Below the pieces are notes generated by a model that was not told the origin of the DNA, searched no databases, and worked only from the letters and a program-made list of their open reading frames with translations. From positions 62,001-126,000 of the forward strand of contig NZ_LDOT01000006.1 in NCBI RefSeq assembly GCF_001029445.1: a stretch of 64,000 nt of DNA. Reading direction: 5' to 3'. The position numbers and the translations under genes are program-made. Source of the stretch: Photobacterium aquae (GTDB taxonomy: Bacteria > Pseudomonadota > Gammaproteobacteria > Enterobacterales > Vibrionaceae). This document shows, in pieces, positions 19,239-28,873 of the stretch. Each line of letters begins with the position of its first letter. Positions within the stretch are counted from its first letter, which is position 1.

Positions 19239-19263
19239 AAGCCGGCCTATGGTAGGCCAGCTT
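19239..19263 (-). terminator. Terminator of purR
   Basis: Stem AAGCCGGCCTA/TAGGCCAGCTT with one mismatch, a three-base loop and a run of seven Ts on the minus strand, 33 bases past the purR stop. Confidence 0.88.
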
Positions 19264-19295
19264 CTTGTATTGTCATCAGATTGTGTGACGTGTAA

Positions 19296-20300
19296 TTAGT
19301 TGAGTTTCTTCACTGATTTTCGCTCAACCAGTTCAGGAGTCATCTCGAACACTTGGTGTGCATGTTCTTTGTCTTTTACGCGATGCATCAAAATCTCAAC
19401 AGCACTTTTGCCCAATCGACGCTTTGGCTGGTGGATTGTGGTCAATGGTGGTGAAAAGTAAGGTGCTAGATCGATATTGTCGTAACCAATGATAGAGATA
19501 TCATCCGGTATACGGATTCCTGCTTGTTGGAAGGTACTGATCAGACCCATCGCCATGATGTCGTTGAAACAGAAGATAGCAGTTGGACGTTCTTCCATTG
19601 CGATTAAGGCATTTGCTGCGACAACGGCAGATTCACACTCGAAGTCGCCTTCCAGAATCCAATCTTCGTTGACAGGCAAATTCGCTTCGTTCATTGCCTT
19701 GCGGAAACCTTTAAGGCGATCGCGGCAAGCAGCCTTTTCGCTGTGGCCTGTCAGGCAACCAATTTTCTTGTGACCATGCTCAATGAAGTATTTAGTCGCT
19801 ACATAGCCACCAAGTTCTGCATTGTCTTGGATCTTATCTGTATGTGGGCTCTCTGGACCCCAGTCCATGATAACCATTGGTAGATCTTTTTGGCGCTCTA
19901 ACAGTGCAAGCAGTTTTTCGTCCAGATCAGAACACATGACCAACAGGCCATCTACGCGTTTTTCAGCCAGCATTCGCAGATAGTCGCGCTGCTTGTCGAG
20001 GTTTCCTTCGGTATTACAAAGGATAAGTGTGTAACCCTGACCATAGCAGTACTCTTCAACGCCGTGGACAACTTCAGCGAAGAATGGGTTGGTTGACTTG
20101 GTTACCAGCATACCGATAGTGCGAGTTGTGTTGCACTTCAAGCTTCGCGCAACGGCACTCGGTGCATAGTTAAGCTCGTCAACGGCTTCCAAGACTTTTT
20201 TCTGTGTTGCTTCTGCGACGAAGCGAGTTTTGTTGATTACGTGAGAGACGGTGGTTGTTGAAACACCAGCCAAACGCGCAACATCTTTAATCGTTGCCAT
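19296..20300 (-). CDS. purR: Purine repressor PurR
   Basis: LacI-family repressor of 334 residues that binds PUR boxes when loaded with hypoxanthine or guanine. The helix-turn-helix plus hinge ([18 protein letters not shown], then SAVARSLK) and the effector domain match E. coli PurR closely (for example [11 protein letters not shown] and [12 protein letters not shown]). The ATG at 20300 gives the conserved MATIKDVA start; the upstream in-frame start at 20378 was rejected. It is 1 kb from a tfoY gene and about 10 kb from the purine transporter pair punC/punR. Confidence 0.93.
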   Translation of the reverse strand: MATIKDVARLAGVSTTTVSHVINKTRFVAEATQKKVLEAVDELNYAPSAVARSLKCNTTRTIGMLVTKSTNPFFAEVVHGVEEYCYGQGYTLILCNTEGNLDKQRDYLRMLAEKRVDGLLVMCSDLDEKLLALLERQKDLPMVIMDWGPESPHTDKIQDNAELGGYVATKYFIEHGHKKIGCLTGHSEKAACRDRLKGFRKAMNEANLPVNEDWILEGDFECESAVVAANALIAMEERPTAIFCFNDIMAMGLISTFQQAGIRIPDDISIIGYDNIDLAPYFSPPLTTIHQPKRRLGKSAVEILMHRVKDKEHAHQVFEMTPELVERKSVKKLN

Positions 20301-20625
20301 AGTTATTCTTCTAATAAGATAGAGGTCAGAGGACCTAACTGAAAGCTTTACCCAAAAGAGTAGTGAACTTATCCACATCTGCTGTAATTACAGTTCACTA
20401 TTCTATTGAGTACAGCGAGTAGAAACAGCTAAAGCCGCATCACAAAGGGCGGCATAGCTCGTCGTTCTGATCGACGTATAGAATAGCGTAACAAGCAACG
20501 CACTGTTAGTTTGCACCGTGTAATCGCTTGCGTTCACATTTTACCGAGTGTGGATAAGAGTGCAATAATTCTTATCGAAGAAATGAAAAAATCTTGATGG
20601 CGGTCATCATTTCTATCCGTGAGGC
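20301..20625. other. purR upstream region
   Basis: 325 bases between purR and hutD, both on the minus strand. It should hold the purR promoter. No clear terminator was found after hutD, so some read-through into purR is possible. No gene seen. Confidence 0.45.
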
Positions 20626-21417
20626 TTATGATATTACAATGGGATAGCCATAAACAGGATGGGGCATGACCGATACCCGCCAACCATAGACACGTTCAAT
20701 ATTGCTACTGGTTAGGACTTGATCAGCGTTTCCATCTGCTTGGATACGACCGTGGTTCATAATCACCAATCGATCGGCATACTGTGAGGCCAAATTTAGG
20801 TCATGAATGACCACAACAACGGCAGCGCCAGATTTGGCCATGTCTTTGGCTACCTGCAAAGTATTGTGCTGGTGGGCAAGATCAAGCGCCGATGTCGGTT
20901 CGTCAAGCATCAGTATACATTGATTGCCAGCTTCGCTGAGCTGGGTTAATACCCGAGCAAAATGCACGCGCTGTTTTTCCCCGCCTGAAAGGCTAGGGTA
21001 AAGTCGGTGGGCAAGGTGGTTGACATCGACCCGTGTCATGGATGCTTCTGCAACGGCCTGGCATTTTGTATTGGGCAGATCAAGTGGCATACCGCCGAGC
21101 TGGACGACCTCCTGTGCGGAAAAGGCAAAAGTCAGGCCGCTGTGTTGTGGCAATACGCCAAGATGCCTAGCCAGTGTTTTGGGTGACCATTGCTCACGTA
21201 GATGATCGAAGTAGTACGTTTTGCCGTCTGCCTCTATTTCCCCGCAAAGCACTTTTAGCAAGGAGCTTTTCCCCGCACCGTTAGGCCCGAGCAGGGCGGT
21301 TAGCTCACCGCTTCGTAGCTGAATGGAAAAGTTCTCCAGCAGCGTTTTCCCGCCAAGTGATAGGTTTAAGTTACGGGCATCTATCGCAATTGGGAGATGG
21401 GGCGATGGGGTCGTCAT
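20626..21417 (-). CDS. hutD: Haem ABC transporter ATPase HutD (HmuV)
   Basis: ATPase of the haem importer, 263 residues. Walker A GPNGAGKSS, signature LSGGEKQR, Walker B ILMLDEPTSALD and switch HDLNLA are intact. It overlaps the permease gene by four bases and ends the tonB1-exbB1-exbD1-hutBCD operon as in other Vibrionaceae. Confidence 0.9.
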   Translation of the reverse strand: MTTPSPHLPIAIDARNLNLSLGGKTLLENFSIQLRSGELTALLGPNGAGKSSLLKVLCGEIEADGKTYYFDHLREQWSPKTLARHLGVLPQHSGLTFAFSAQEVVQLGGMPLDLPNTKCQAVAEASMTRVDVNHLAHRLYPSLSGGEKQRVHFARVLTQLSEAGNQCILMLDEPTSALDLAHQHNTLQVAKDMAKSGAAVVVVIHDLNLASQYADRLVIMNHGRIQADGNADQVLTSSNIERVYGWRVSVMPHPVYGYPIVIS

Positions 21418-22451
21418 GACATTCTCCCTTTTTGTTGAGTTAGCAAGATAATAAAGAACGGAGCCCCCAGAATAGCGGTGATGATGCCGACGGGTAGCTC
21501 TGCGGGAGCGGCAGCTATACGTGCAAGCATATCGGCAACCAGCAGGATTAATGCCCCGATGAGCGCTGATAGTGGGAGCAGCGTTTTATGGTTGGGGCCA
21601 GCCAGTATTCGCCCAATATGGGGGACGATAAGGCCGACAAAGCCAATAACCCCTGTCAGAGAGACGGCAATACCGACACCTGCCGCACACAGAAGAATCA
21701 AGCGACGTTTTAGCTGTTGCACATTAATGCCGAGGTGTTTGGCTTCTGCTTCACCTAGCAATAGGGCGTTGATGCCATTCGCATCGCGGTAAAATAACGT
21801 CAGAAGTGTGGTAAGAGTGGCAAAAGCCAGGCCGATCCCCGGCCATGTTGCACCGGCCAGCGAGCCCATACTCCATAAAGAGAGATCGCGCAGAGCCTGA
21901 TCATCGGCAAAGTAGTTCATCAACCCCAGTGCGGCACCTGAAAGCGCACCGATGGCCACACCTGCAAGTAGCATGACAGTAACGGATGTTCCATTTTTAT
22001 CTGTGCCTAATTGATAGACGAGATAGGTGCTTACCGCGCCGCCTATGAAGGCGAAAACAGGAACCGTTCCCAGTGTAAGCAGCAGAGGGTATGAGGCGAC
22101 AAGGGGAGCAAAAACGACGATGGCAATTGCGGCACCAAGGCTGGCTCCCCCCGAAACCCCGATTATGCCAGGGTCAGCCAGCGGATTACGAAAAAGCCCC
22201 TGCATCACGGCGCCGCATAACGCCAAAATCGCGCCAATAGCTATTCCCAAGAGGGTCCTTGGCAAGCGGATTTGATGAATAACAATGTCAATGTGCGCGG
22301 GCAGGTTGGTATCCCACGGGGCGAGAGCCTTGACGCTATCGGAAAAGGATATCGCCATCGGGCCGACCACCATTGAGGTGATGATGGCAAGCGCGAGTAA
22401 ACAAAGGCCGGAAGGAAAGAGAATGCCGGTCGATAGTCGTTTTAAATGCAT
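21414..22451 (-). CDS. hutC: Haem ABC transporter permease HutC (HmuU)
   Basis: FecCD-family permease of 345 residues with about ten membrane helices. It moves haem delivered by HutB across the inner membrane. Family marks include RLPRTLLGIAIGAILALCGA near residue 65 and GFVGLIVPHIGRILAG near 265. It lies 33 bases after hutB and overlaps hutD. Confidence 0.9.
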   Translation of the reverse strand: MHLKRLSTGILFPSGLCLLALAIITSMVVGPMAISFSDSVKALAPWDTNLPAHIDIVIHQIRLPRTLLGIAIGAILALCGAVMQGLFRNPLADPGIIGVSGGASLGAAIAIVVFAPLVASYPLLLTLGTVPVFAFIGGAVSTYLVYQLGTDKNGTSVTVMLLAGVAIGALSGAALGLMNYFADDQALRDLSLWSMGSLAGATWPGIGLAFATLTTLLTLFYRDANGINALLLGEAEAKHLGINVQQLKRRLILLCAAGVGIAVSLTGVIGFVGLIVPHIGRILAGPNHKTLLPLSALIGALILLVADMLARIAAAPAELPVGIITAILGAPFFIILLTQQKGRMS

Positions 22452-22484
22452 AGTAAGTACTGCTGGCCTATGCCAAGGTGATAA

Positions 22485-23321
22485 TTAGTTAGGGTAAAAA
22501 ACGCGGTTAAGACGTTCAGCTTCGCTAAGGCTCTTGAGACCAAGACCGCCAATTAAAGCGGTACCATCAATGGTTGCCAGCGCCTTGTTTTGGCCCGCAG
22601 GGGTAGCCGCAAGCAGAGGCATTTTTTTAATCAACTCATCTACTGAACCGAGGCTGTGCATGGTGCGCGAACTAAGCAAAATAATGTCCGGCTGCATTTC
22701 AACAATCGCTTCCATCGAGATAGGTTTGTAGGCGCTGACCGAATCAGCAGCCGGGTTTATTGCTCCAGCCAATGTAATAACGGTGTCTGCTGTGGTGTTT
22801 CTGCCGGCTACGTTAGCGGGGCGACCATCATGGATCATCAAGAACAGTACCTTTTTCGGTTGATGCTGGCCTGACAGGTTTTTCTCTATGGCCGCGACTG
22901 TTTTTGAGACTTTGCTCTTGAGTGCCAAGGCTTCGTTGTTTTTGCCCGTCACGGCACCAACTTGGTCGATGCGTGTCATTAGGTCATCGACGGTTTCTCC
23001 AGCATTGACGACATCGACGTCGATGCCAGCTTGTTTGATCAAATCGAGTGTTGATGACGGACCCATTTCGTTGGAGCCGAGCAAAAGAGTGGGCTCAAGG
23101 GCAATTAAATTCTCGGCAGATAGTTGGCGGTGGTAGCCCAGTACAGCAATGTTGTCATCGATGAGGCCTTTGCTGGTGATATCGACCGCAACAAGTTGGT
23201 TTTGCGCCTGCATGGCATAGATGAGCTCGGTAATAGCAGCGCCGGCACTGATAATACGCTCTGAAGCCAGGCTTGACTGTGATACGACAAGAAGGGTGGC
23301 TGCGAGTGCGAAACGCTTCAT
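22485..23321 (-). CDS. hutB: Periplasmic haem-binding protein HutB (HmuT)
   Basis: Class III (TroA/BtuF-like) substrate-binding protein of 278 residues with a signal peptide (MKRFALAATLLVVSQSSLA). It picks up haem in the periplasm and delivers it to HutCD. The segments GYHRQLSAENLIALEPTLLL and MQPDIILLSSRTM are typical of the family. Its start overlaps the exbD stop by four bases. Confidence 0.9.
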   Translation of the reverse strand: MKRFALAATLLVVSQSSLASERIISAGAAITELIYAMQAQNQLVAVDITSKGLIDDNIAVLGYHRQLSAENLIALEPTLLLGSNEMGPSSTLDLIKQAGIDVDVVNAGETVDDLMTRIDQVGAVTGKNNEALALKSKVSKTVAAIEKNLSGQHQPKKVLFLMIHDGRPANVAGRNTTADTVITLAGAINPAADSVSAYKPISMEAIVEMQPDIILLSSRTMHSLGSVDELIKKMPLLAATPAGQNKALATIDGTALIGGLGLKSLSEAERLNRVFYPN

Positions 23322-23740
23322 GATTTGTCCTTTTCCATTAAAAGTTGGGTAGCTTTGATCTGGTTCTGTTGAAGAAATGCCAGCAATTTCAGCATATTTT
23401 CTACTGATCCTGTTTTATCGGCCCCAATGACAATGGGTTTGTCCGGGTTGGCTCGTGCTTCTGTCAGTAGTTGTTCCTTGAACGATGACCAGTCATCAAT
23501 AGGCTTGCCTTGCAGCGCCCAATAAGGGGCATTGGCGGTGATGTTGATTGTGATTGGATCCGATTGGGTTGATTGCAATATTTCGGTTTCTGTCTGCGGC
23601 AAATCGACTTCTAGAGATTGCAACTTGACGCTTGCTGTTAGCAGCAAGAAAACCATCACGATAAAAATAATATCGAGAAGGGGGGTCAAGTCAGGTTTGA
23701 GCTCATCATCAATGATGACGCTCTGGTGTGTCTTAATCAT
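23318..23740 (-). CDS. exbD: TonB-system energy protein ExbD1
   Basis: ExbD/TolR protein of 140 residues: short cytoplasmic N-terminus, one membrane helix (PLLDIIFIVMVFLLL) carrying the proton-path aspartate, and a periplasmic domain. The ATG at 23740 overlaps the exbB stop by ATGA; an upstream in-frame start at 23791 inside exbB was rejected. Works with ExbB and TonB to power outer-membrane haem receptors. Confidence 0.9.
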   Translation of the reverse strand: MIKTHQSVIIDDELKPDLTPLLDIIFIVMVFLLLTASVKLQSLEVDLPQTETEILQSTQSDPITINITANAPYWALQGKPIDDWSSFKEQLLTEARANPDKPIVIGADKTGSVENMLKLLAFLQQNQIKATQLLMEKDKS

Positions 23741-24426
23741 CGTGACGCCTCGACAGTCTCTGATGTGAGGGGGGATGCTGCTGATTTGCAAGACGGCTCT
23801 AGCGATAGTCCTTCAAGCCATAAATTGCAGTGATTGAGGCTATGCTCCAATTTGCCAGTTATCTTATCTGCCCACAGCCCCAAGAGCTGCGCCCCGGTGA
23901 TCGCCGGTAAGGCAATCAGCAGGCCTGCGGCCGTTGTACGCATGGCAAGACCGAGTCCGTCAGCAAGGTCATTGGGGGTTACCGAACCGCTGCTCATAGC
24001 GATGCCTTTGAACATATCGATAAGACCCAGAACGGTGCCGAGCAAACCAAGCAAGGGACTGATCACGCCAATAAGCGCCAATAGCTTTAGCCCAGAACGA
24101 AGCTGGCTTCGTTTTTGTTGAAGCCAAATACCCGCCGCATCTTCGCGTAACGTCTTGGCGAAGTGGCGATGGGCGATGAGCATTGCCACCCCCTTGTAGA
24201 GCAGTGGGCGCTGACCTTGAAGTTGGTTGACGAGGTTGTCGAGTGTTGACTCGTCATTGCGGTTTTGCGCGGCGAGCAGGGCGTTGATTTTGCTGCGGCC
24301 AACTCCGGTACAGAGCAATACCTGTATCAAGCGTTCAAGAAGGATCATCACGGTCAGAGCTGAACATGCCAGAAGTGGCCAGGTCATAAGGCCGAGCTGG
24401 TTCTCTAAATTGGTTAGGGTTTCCAT
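23737..24426 (-). CDS. exbB: TonB-system proton channel ExbB1
   Basis: MotA/TolQ/ExbB proton channel of 229 residues with three membrane helices. The conserved region LIGVISPLLGLLGTVLGLI and the GLGLAMRTTAAGLLIALPA helix form the channel. It sits two bases from tonB and overlaps exbD, so the three proteins are made together. Confidence 0.9.
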   Translation of the reverse strand: METLTNLENQLGLMTWPLLACSALTVMILLERLIQVLLCTGVGRSKINALLAAQNRNDESTLDNLVNQLQGQRPLLYKGVAMLIAHRHFAKTLREDAAGIWLQQKRSQLRSGLKLLALIGVISPLLGLLGTVLGLIDMFKGIAMSSGSVTPNDLADGLGLAMRTTAAGLLIALPAITGAQLLGLWADKITGKLEHSLNHCNLWLEGLSLEPSCKSAASPLTSETVEASR

Positions 24427-24428
24427 GG

Positions 24429-25163
24429 TTAATTTAACTCAAAGCGAACAGGGATTTGGACGCGGTGGGCAATGGCTTGCCCATCGACGATATGTGATGA
24501 AAAACGCCAGCGTTTAATCGCCTTTATAGCGGCGTCATCAAGAATGTTGGCACCGGATGACTGAACGAGAGTTTGTTTGATTTGCTTCCCCGTTTCATCT
24601 ATCCAAACCTCAACCATTACCATCCCCTCGATCCCCCGTCGTTTGGCCATTTTGGGATAGCTGACCGGACTAGGGCGGGTGGCAAAGGTAGGCTTGCTAA
24701 CAAGCTGAGGATTATTGTTGACGCCAGATGACGCCTCTGCGGTTTGGGCTGGAACCGAAGGTGCCTCGATGTGTTTTTCTGATTGTTTTTTAGGCTCTAC
24801 CGTTTTTTTGTGAACAACGGGTTTTGGCTGTTTATCGACCGGTTTGACTTTTTTCTCAACCGGCTTTGGAGGGCGTGGTTTGGCCTTAGGTGTCTTTGGC
24901 GCTTCTACCTGTTTTTTCTTAACAAGTTTCTTGCGTTCAGTCGGTGCCTCTTTTTCAGGAACCTGCTGGGGCTGCGTGTCAGGTTCAACCTGAGCTGTCG
25001 GCTTTGGTTGCGGGCTTGGTACAGCAACAAGGTTTAGCGAAACCTTGTTGGCTTCTGTGCCGATAGGCATAGCAAGGGCCATTGTATTAGGGACAACGGA
25101 TAATAAAACACCATGAAAGGCGACCGAAATGGCGCCGGCTATGACATATCTTTTTGTATTCAC
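24429..25163 (-). CDS. tonB: TonB1
   Basis: Energy transducer of 244 residues linking the inner-membrane ExbBD motor to outer-membrane receptors. N-terminal membrane anchor with the expected histidine (RYVIAGAISVAFHG), a long proline/lysine-rich periplasmic spacer (about residues 55-145), and the C-terminal TonB domain beginning YPKMAKRRGIEG. The GTG start at 25163 was chosen: it gives the usual Vibrio TonB1 N-terminus and length. The open frame continues upstream to a GTG at 25277, which would add 38 residues with no ribosome site. Confidence 0.85.
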   Translation of the reverse strand: MNTKRYVIAGAISVAFHGVLLSVVPNTMALAMPIGTEANKVSLNLVAVPSPQPKPTAQVEPDTQPQQVPEKEAPTERKKLVKKKQVEAPKTPKAKPRPPKPVEKKVKPVDKQPKPVVHKKTVEPKKQSEKHIEAPSVPAQTAEASSGVNNNPQLVSKPTFATRPSPVSYPKMAKRRGIEGMVMVEVWIDETGKQIKQTLVQSSGANILDDAAIKAIKRWRFSSHIVDGQAIAHRVQIPVRFELN

Positions 25164-25286
25164 GCTCGCATCCAGCTTGCAAATTTTTGCGTTTAACTTA
25201 TTGCTACATTGAGGAAAATGGTTGTTGAGTTCCGTGTCATCAACGTAGCTGAACCCAGAATTGGGCTTATTATCCACGAAATGAAA

Positions 25287-25305
25287 ATAATATCAATTAT
25301 CATTT
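25287..25305 (-). promoter_or_regulatory. Fur box on the tonB side
   Basis: Minus strand AATGATAATTGATATTATT, a recognisable match to the 19-base Fur consensus. About 120 bases before the tonB start. Confidence 0.6.
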
Positions 25306-25343
25306 GCAATAGTGTTCTCGGGTATTTATGATGTGCCGCAAAT

Positions 25344-25362
25344 AAGAGTGATTATCATCTGT
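25344..25362 (+). promoter_or_regulatory. Fur box on the hutW side
   Basis: Contains TGATTATCAT, the Fur core, in an AT-rich context between the divergent haem operons. With the box at 25287-25305 it suggests iron repression of both directions. Confidence 0.6.
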
Positions 25363-25548
25363 TGCGTGGCGTAACGGACGGTAATGCTTAAAAGCAATAA
25401 ATTAAAATGTAACGTCACTGCCGTGCTCAACACGGAATAGGGCCGAGTATTCAAGCACCTTTTTGGTTGAGATTAGATACTGGCCTTGAAGTAAGCATCA
25501 ACTGGCGAATGCCGACTGGAGGGCTGGGACAACCAGTTCAAGGAACCC

Positions 25549-26934
25549 GTGGAACAATATCTCGTATCACTACAGGAGACGATGCCTGAGGCATTGCTCA
25601 CCGAAGCCGTAACTGGCATCCATTCACCCGATCCCCTTCGCTTTGCGTTCAGCAACAAACGTTCAGCCCATGCTGGCGGTATGAGTGCAATGGTTTCCCC
25701 TGATGAGCGTCAGCCCTTGGCGTGTCAGGTGTTGTCATCAGAAAAAGCACCTGAAAAAGAGCGCTGTCTGTATATCCATATTCCTTTTTGCAGGGTGAGA
25801 TGTACCTATTGCAACTTTTTCCAGTACGCCTCGAGCCAAAAACTGATCGATGAATATTTTGCTGCACTAGAAGTTGAAATTCAGCGCAAGGCCGCCATGC
25901 CATGGAGCCAGTCTGCGCCATTCAGGGCGGTATATGTTGGTGGCGGGACCCCAACAGACCTAACGGCAGAGCAGGTTGAGAAGCTTGGCAACTTGATCCG
26001 GTCGCATTTCCCATTGACGACAGATTGCGAAATTACCCTTGAGGGGCGGATTAATCGCTTTGACGACCGTATGTTTGAATCGGCCCTTGCGGGTGGGTTC
26101 AACCGCTTCTCTTTTGGCGTGCAGAGTTTTGATACTCAGGTACGGCGTAAAGCTAAGCGCTTGGACGATCGCGAAGATGTGCTATCGCGTATCCAGTCGC
26201 TAAGTGCTACGAATGCCGCACCGATAGTTATCGATTTGCTGTTTGGTCTTCCGTATCAGAATTTGACGGTATGGCAGCAAGATCTTGACGACTTCCTAAG
26301 CAGCGGCGCTCATGGGGTTGACCTCTATCAGCTGATTGAAATGGGGGGAACGCCGATGCAGGGGTTGGTTGAGAAAGGTAAATTGCCATTGCCAGCCGAG
26401 ACACCTGTTAAAGCCTCGATGTTTGAATACGGGGTGGCTTTTATGGACCGCCATCACCTGCGCCGCCTTAGCGTTAACCATTGGGCCCGGGACAATCGGG
26501 AGCGAAGTATTTACAACAGTTTGGCGAAAACATCAACCGAAGTATTGCCGCTAGGAGCTGGTGCTGGCGGTAATGTAGGCGGTTACGGATTTATGCAGCA
26601 TCGGACGCTGGATGCTTATATTGCGGCAATAAAGTCCAACGAGCTACCCATTGCCATGATGACGAAATCAGCGCCACAGGCAGAGCTGTTTGCCGAGATC
26701 AAGGCGAGCTTTGATCGTGGCTTCCTCTCGGCTGAACACCTCAAGGCGCGCTTTGGCAAAGATATTTATGCGTATTGCCAGCCGCTGTTCAAGGCATGGC
26801 AGCAAAATGGTCTAGTGGTTTTTGATCAGGAGTACCTGTCTTTGACACTGGCTGGGAGTTTTTGGGCGGTTAATCTGGCGCAGGCTATGATCCAAGTGTT
26901 GCAGCCTGTAACGGCAGCTCAGCATGCCGCATAG
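25549..26934 (+). CDS. hutW: Radical-SAM haem utilisation protein HutW
   Basis: HemN-like radical SAM protein of 461 residues. The iron-sulfur motif CRVRCTYC (CxxxCxxC) follows the segment CLYIHIPF near residue 75, and VYVGGGTPTDL is the glycine-rich SAM site. HutW/ChuW proteins act in haem breakdown, including ring opening without oxygen in the ChuW case. The GTG at 25549 (AAGGA just upstream) is the longest start; an ATG at 25582 preceded by AGGAG is an alternative. It begins the hutWXZ operon. Confidence 0.88.
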   Translation: MEQYLVSLQETMPEALLTEAVTGIHSPDPLRFAFSNKRSAHAGGMSAMVSPDERQPLACQVLSSEKAPEKERCLYIHIPFCRVRCTYCNFFQYASSQKLIDEYFAALEVEIQRKAAMPWSQSAPFRAVYVGGGTPTDLTAEQVEKLGNLIRSHFPLTTDCEITLEGRINRFDDRMFESALAGGFNRFSFGVQSFDTQVRRKAKRLDDREDVLSRIQSLSATNAAPIVIDLLFGLPYQNLTVWQQDLDDFLSSGAHGVDLYQLIEMGGTPMQGLVEKGKLPLPAETPVKASMFEYGVAFMDRHHLRRLSVNHWARDNRERSIYNSLAKTSTEVLPLGAGAGGNVGGYGFMQHRTLDAYIAAIKSNELPIAMMTKSAPQAELFAEIKASFDRGFLSAEHLKARFGKDIYAYCQPLFKAWQQNGLVVFDQEYLSLTLAGSFWAVNLAQAMIQVLQPVTAAQHAA

Positions 26935-26994
26935 TTTTTTGTCTTGGTTTTTTCCTAGGGCAAGTTGAATCATTGAAGTACCTGGAGTGTGACT

Positions 26995-27516
26995 GTGTTT
27001 GAGACGATTTCACAAGAAGTATTAAAACAAAAGGTTGCGGCAAAGCTGGCGGAGTATCCGGGTTTGCATGCTGTTGCTTTGGCGGAAGAATATGGTGTTA
27101 CTGAGGGCGAGATAGTACTGTCGTTTCCGGCCGAGCTCGTAGAACATCTGGAGGGAGCTCATGCTCAGGCCATCTTGCAAGAGCTGCCAAGCTGGGGGCC
27201 TGTAACCACGATCGTTCATTCAATGGGGTCTATTTTTGAAGTAAAAGCGCCATTCCCCAAAGGAAAAGAAGCCCGTGGTTATTACAACCTCATGGGGAGG
27301 GACGGTGAACTGCATGGGCACCTTCGCCTCGATCTGGTGTCTGATATTACGCTTGTCAGCAAACCGTTCATGGGACAAGAAAGCTATTTTATCGGTTTCT
27401 TTGCCAAGGGCGGTGACTGCGTGTTCAAGGTCTATTTAGGGCGCGACAAGCAGCGTAAGCTATTCCCTGATCAAATCGAAAAATTTAAGCAGCTTAAGAC
27501 TGTATTTTCGAAATAA
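26995..27516 (+). CDS. hutX: Haem utilisation carrier HutX
   Basis: Intracellular haem-trafficking protein of the HutX/ChuX family, 173 residues, thought to hand haem to HutZ. The segment VHSMGSIFEVKAPFPKG and the GYYNLMGRDGELHGHL stretch are typical. The GTG at 26995 has GGAG seven bases upstream; the GTG two codons earlier has it only one base away, so 26995 is preferred. Confidence 0.87.
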   Translation: MFETISQEVLKQKVAAKLAEYPGLHAVALAEEYGVTEGEIVLSFPAELVEHLEGAHAQAILQELPSWGPVTTIVHSMGSIFEVKAPFPKGKEARGYYNLMGRDGELHGHLRLDLVSDITLVSKPFMGQESYFIGFFAKGGDCVFKVYLGRDKQRKLFPDQIEKFKQLKTVFSK

Positions 27517-27543
27517 AAAAATAAATATTGGAGTAAAGTCAAC

Positions 27544-28101
27544 ATGAATTCAGTAAAGCAAGAGCGCCTGCAGAGCCGTTTGGGGCCTGAGATTGCCGAG
27601 TTTCGTCAAGCCTGCCAGACATTACAGTTAGCCACGGTTGACGGTGAGGGCAAGCCGAACGTGAGCTATGCGCCTTTTGCTCTGTTAGAGGATGGCTACT
27701 ATGTGCTGATCAGCCAGATTGCCAAGCACGCCCGTAATTTGCTCGATAATCCGCAAGTCTCTTTGATGATGATAGAAGATGAGTCGGCCTCGAAAACAAT
27801 CTATGCACGAAAGCGTCTGACTTTCGAAGCGAATGTTGCCGTTGTCGAGCGCGGCTCGGATAAATGGCTTGCCGCGATTGCTGAATTGAAGATGCGATTT
27901 GGCGAGATTGTGGACGGACTGAGCGGATTGGAAGACTTTGTTCTTTTCCGGTTGGAACCGACTCAAGGATTGTTCGTGAAAGGGTTCGGTCAGGCGTTTC
28001 AAGTCGGTGGTGACGATCTGGTTGATTTTGTCCACTTGCAAGAGGGGCACCGCCGTATCAAAGATGGCAGTGAAGTGACAACGCCAAGCGAAGAACTTTG
28101 A
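27544..28101 (+). CDS. hutZ: Haem-degrading protein HutZ
   Basis: A 185-residue protein of the split-barrel flavin-like fold (HugZ/HutZ family) that binds and degrades haem to release iron. The core begins LQLATVDGEGKPNVSYAPF; a histidine-rich C-terminal part (VHLQEGHRRI) holds the likely haem ligand. GGAG precedes the ATG. It ends the hutWXZ operon. Confidence 0.88.
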   Translation: MNSVKQERLQSRLGPEIAEFRQACQTLQLATVDGEGKPNVSYAPFALLEDGYYVLISQIAKHARNLLDNPQVSLMMIEDESASKTIYARKRLTFEANVAVVERGSDKWLAAIAELKMRFGEIVDGLSGLEDFVLFRLEPTQGLFVKGFGQAFQVGGDDLVDFVHLQEGHRRIKDGSEVTTPSEEL

Positions 28102-28145
28102 TTTGCCTCTAGATCCTCAAGTGATCTGGAGTAATTGTAAACAAC

Positions 28146-28170
28146 CAGCCCAAGCCTTGTGCTTGGGCTG
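28146..28170 (+). terminator. Terminator of hutWXZ
   Basis: Perfect 9-base stem CAGCCCAAG/CTTGGGCTG 45 bases past the hutZ stop; the following T-tract is interrupted. Confidence 0.6.
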
Positions 28171-28303
28171 TCGTCGTTATAGGGGATTATAACGGTGAAT
28201 TACGGATTGCCTTGATCGTGATCATCGTCTCTTTTTACGGAGCTTGAAGGTCGTGAAATCCGTGTGATAATTAAGGCATTACTCCAAGATATAAGGCACA
28301 GCT

Positions 28304-28699
28304 ATGTCGACTAATAATAAACAGGGTGTTCGCTTTGCTTACATTGCCAGCGCACTAACGCCGGTAACTCTTTTGCTCTCAGGTATTGTGGCCGTGATTT
28401 ATTCAGCGTACCAGCTTAACAAAGGTACTGACGAGGTAAGTTACACGCATTACTACACTATTATCCGCACGTTCTTTTTGTTCTTCACCTTCTTTGTCGT
28501 GCTGGGTGTAACGGCTGCAACCATGACCGGTATGGTTGCGGGTGCAGAGTACTGGGTACATAGCAGCGTATGGGATACCCTCCTTAAAGGTATTCCTGTT
28601 GTGGGTGTCGTTATCGCCTGTCTGGCGATTGTGAAGTGGGTTATCCAGCATATCCGAGGTATGCGCCTGCTGAGCCAAAACAAGCCGATTGCCCTGTAA
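28304..28699 (+). CDS. Hypothetical membrane protein
   Basis: A 131-residue protein with three hydrophobic segments (about residues 13-34, 51-75 and 94-113) and a basic C-terminus (RGMRLLSQNKPIAL). The family was not recognised. It is a single-gene unit: AAGGCACAGCT precedes the ATG, and a strong terminator follows 15 bases after the stop. Confidence 0.7.
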   Translation: MSTNNKQGVRFAYIASALTPVTLLLSGIVAVIYSAYQLNKGTDEVSYTHYYTIIRTFFLFFTFFVVLGVTAATMTGMVAGAEYWVHSSVWDTLLKGIPVVGVVIACLAIVKWVIQHIRGMRLLSQNKPIAL

Positions 28700-28713
28700 G
28701 TCAGGTTATTGAG

Positions 28714-28744
28714 AAAAAGCCCGGATTATTATCCGGGCTTTTTT
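28714..28744 (+). terminator. Terminator after the 28304 gene
   Basis: Stem AAAAAGCCCGGAT/ATCCGGGCTTTTT with a four-base loop and a U-tract. Confidence 0.95.
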
Positions 28745-28873
28745 GTGCCTGTCGTTTGCCTCTGTAGTTATTGTCTGTGCCTATCGTTTGTATTGGGGCA
28801 AGGGGAAGCGACCTGCCAGGGGCTGGGCTATCTTTAAGGTTGAGGCTTTGGCCTTGACGTACGAGGAGGGGTT

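Noticed and set aside
25164..25277. 38-residue N-terminal extension of TonB
   Set aside because: The GTG at 25277 has no ribosome site, and the later GTG gives the usual TonB1 N-terminus and length.
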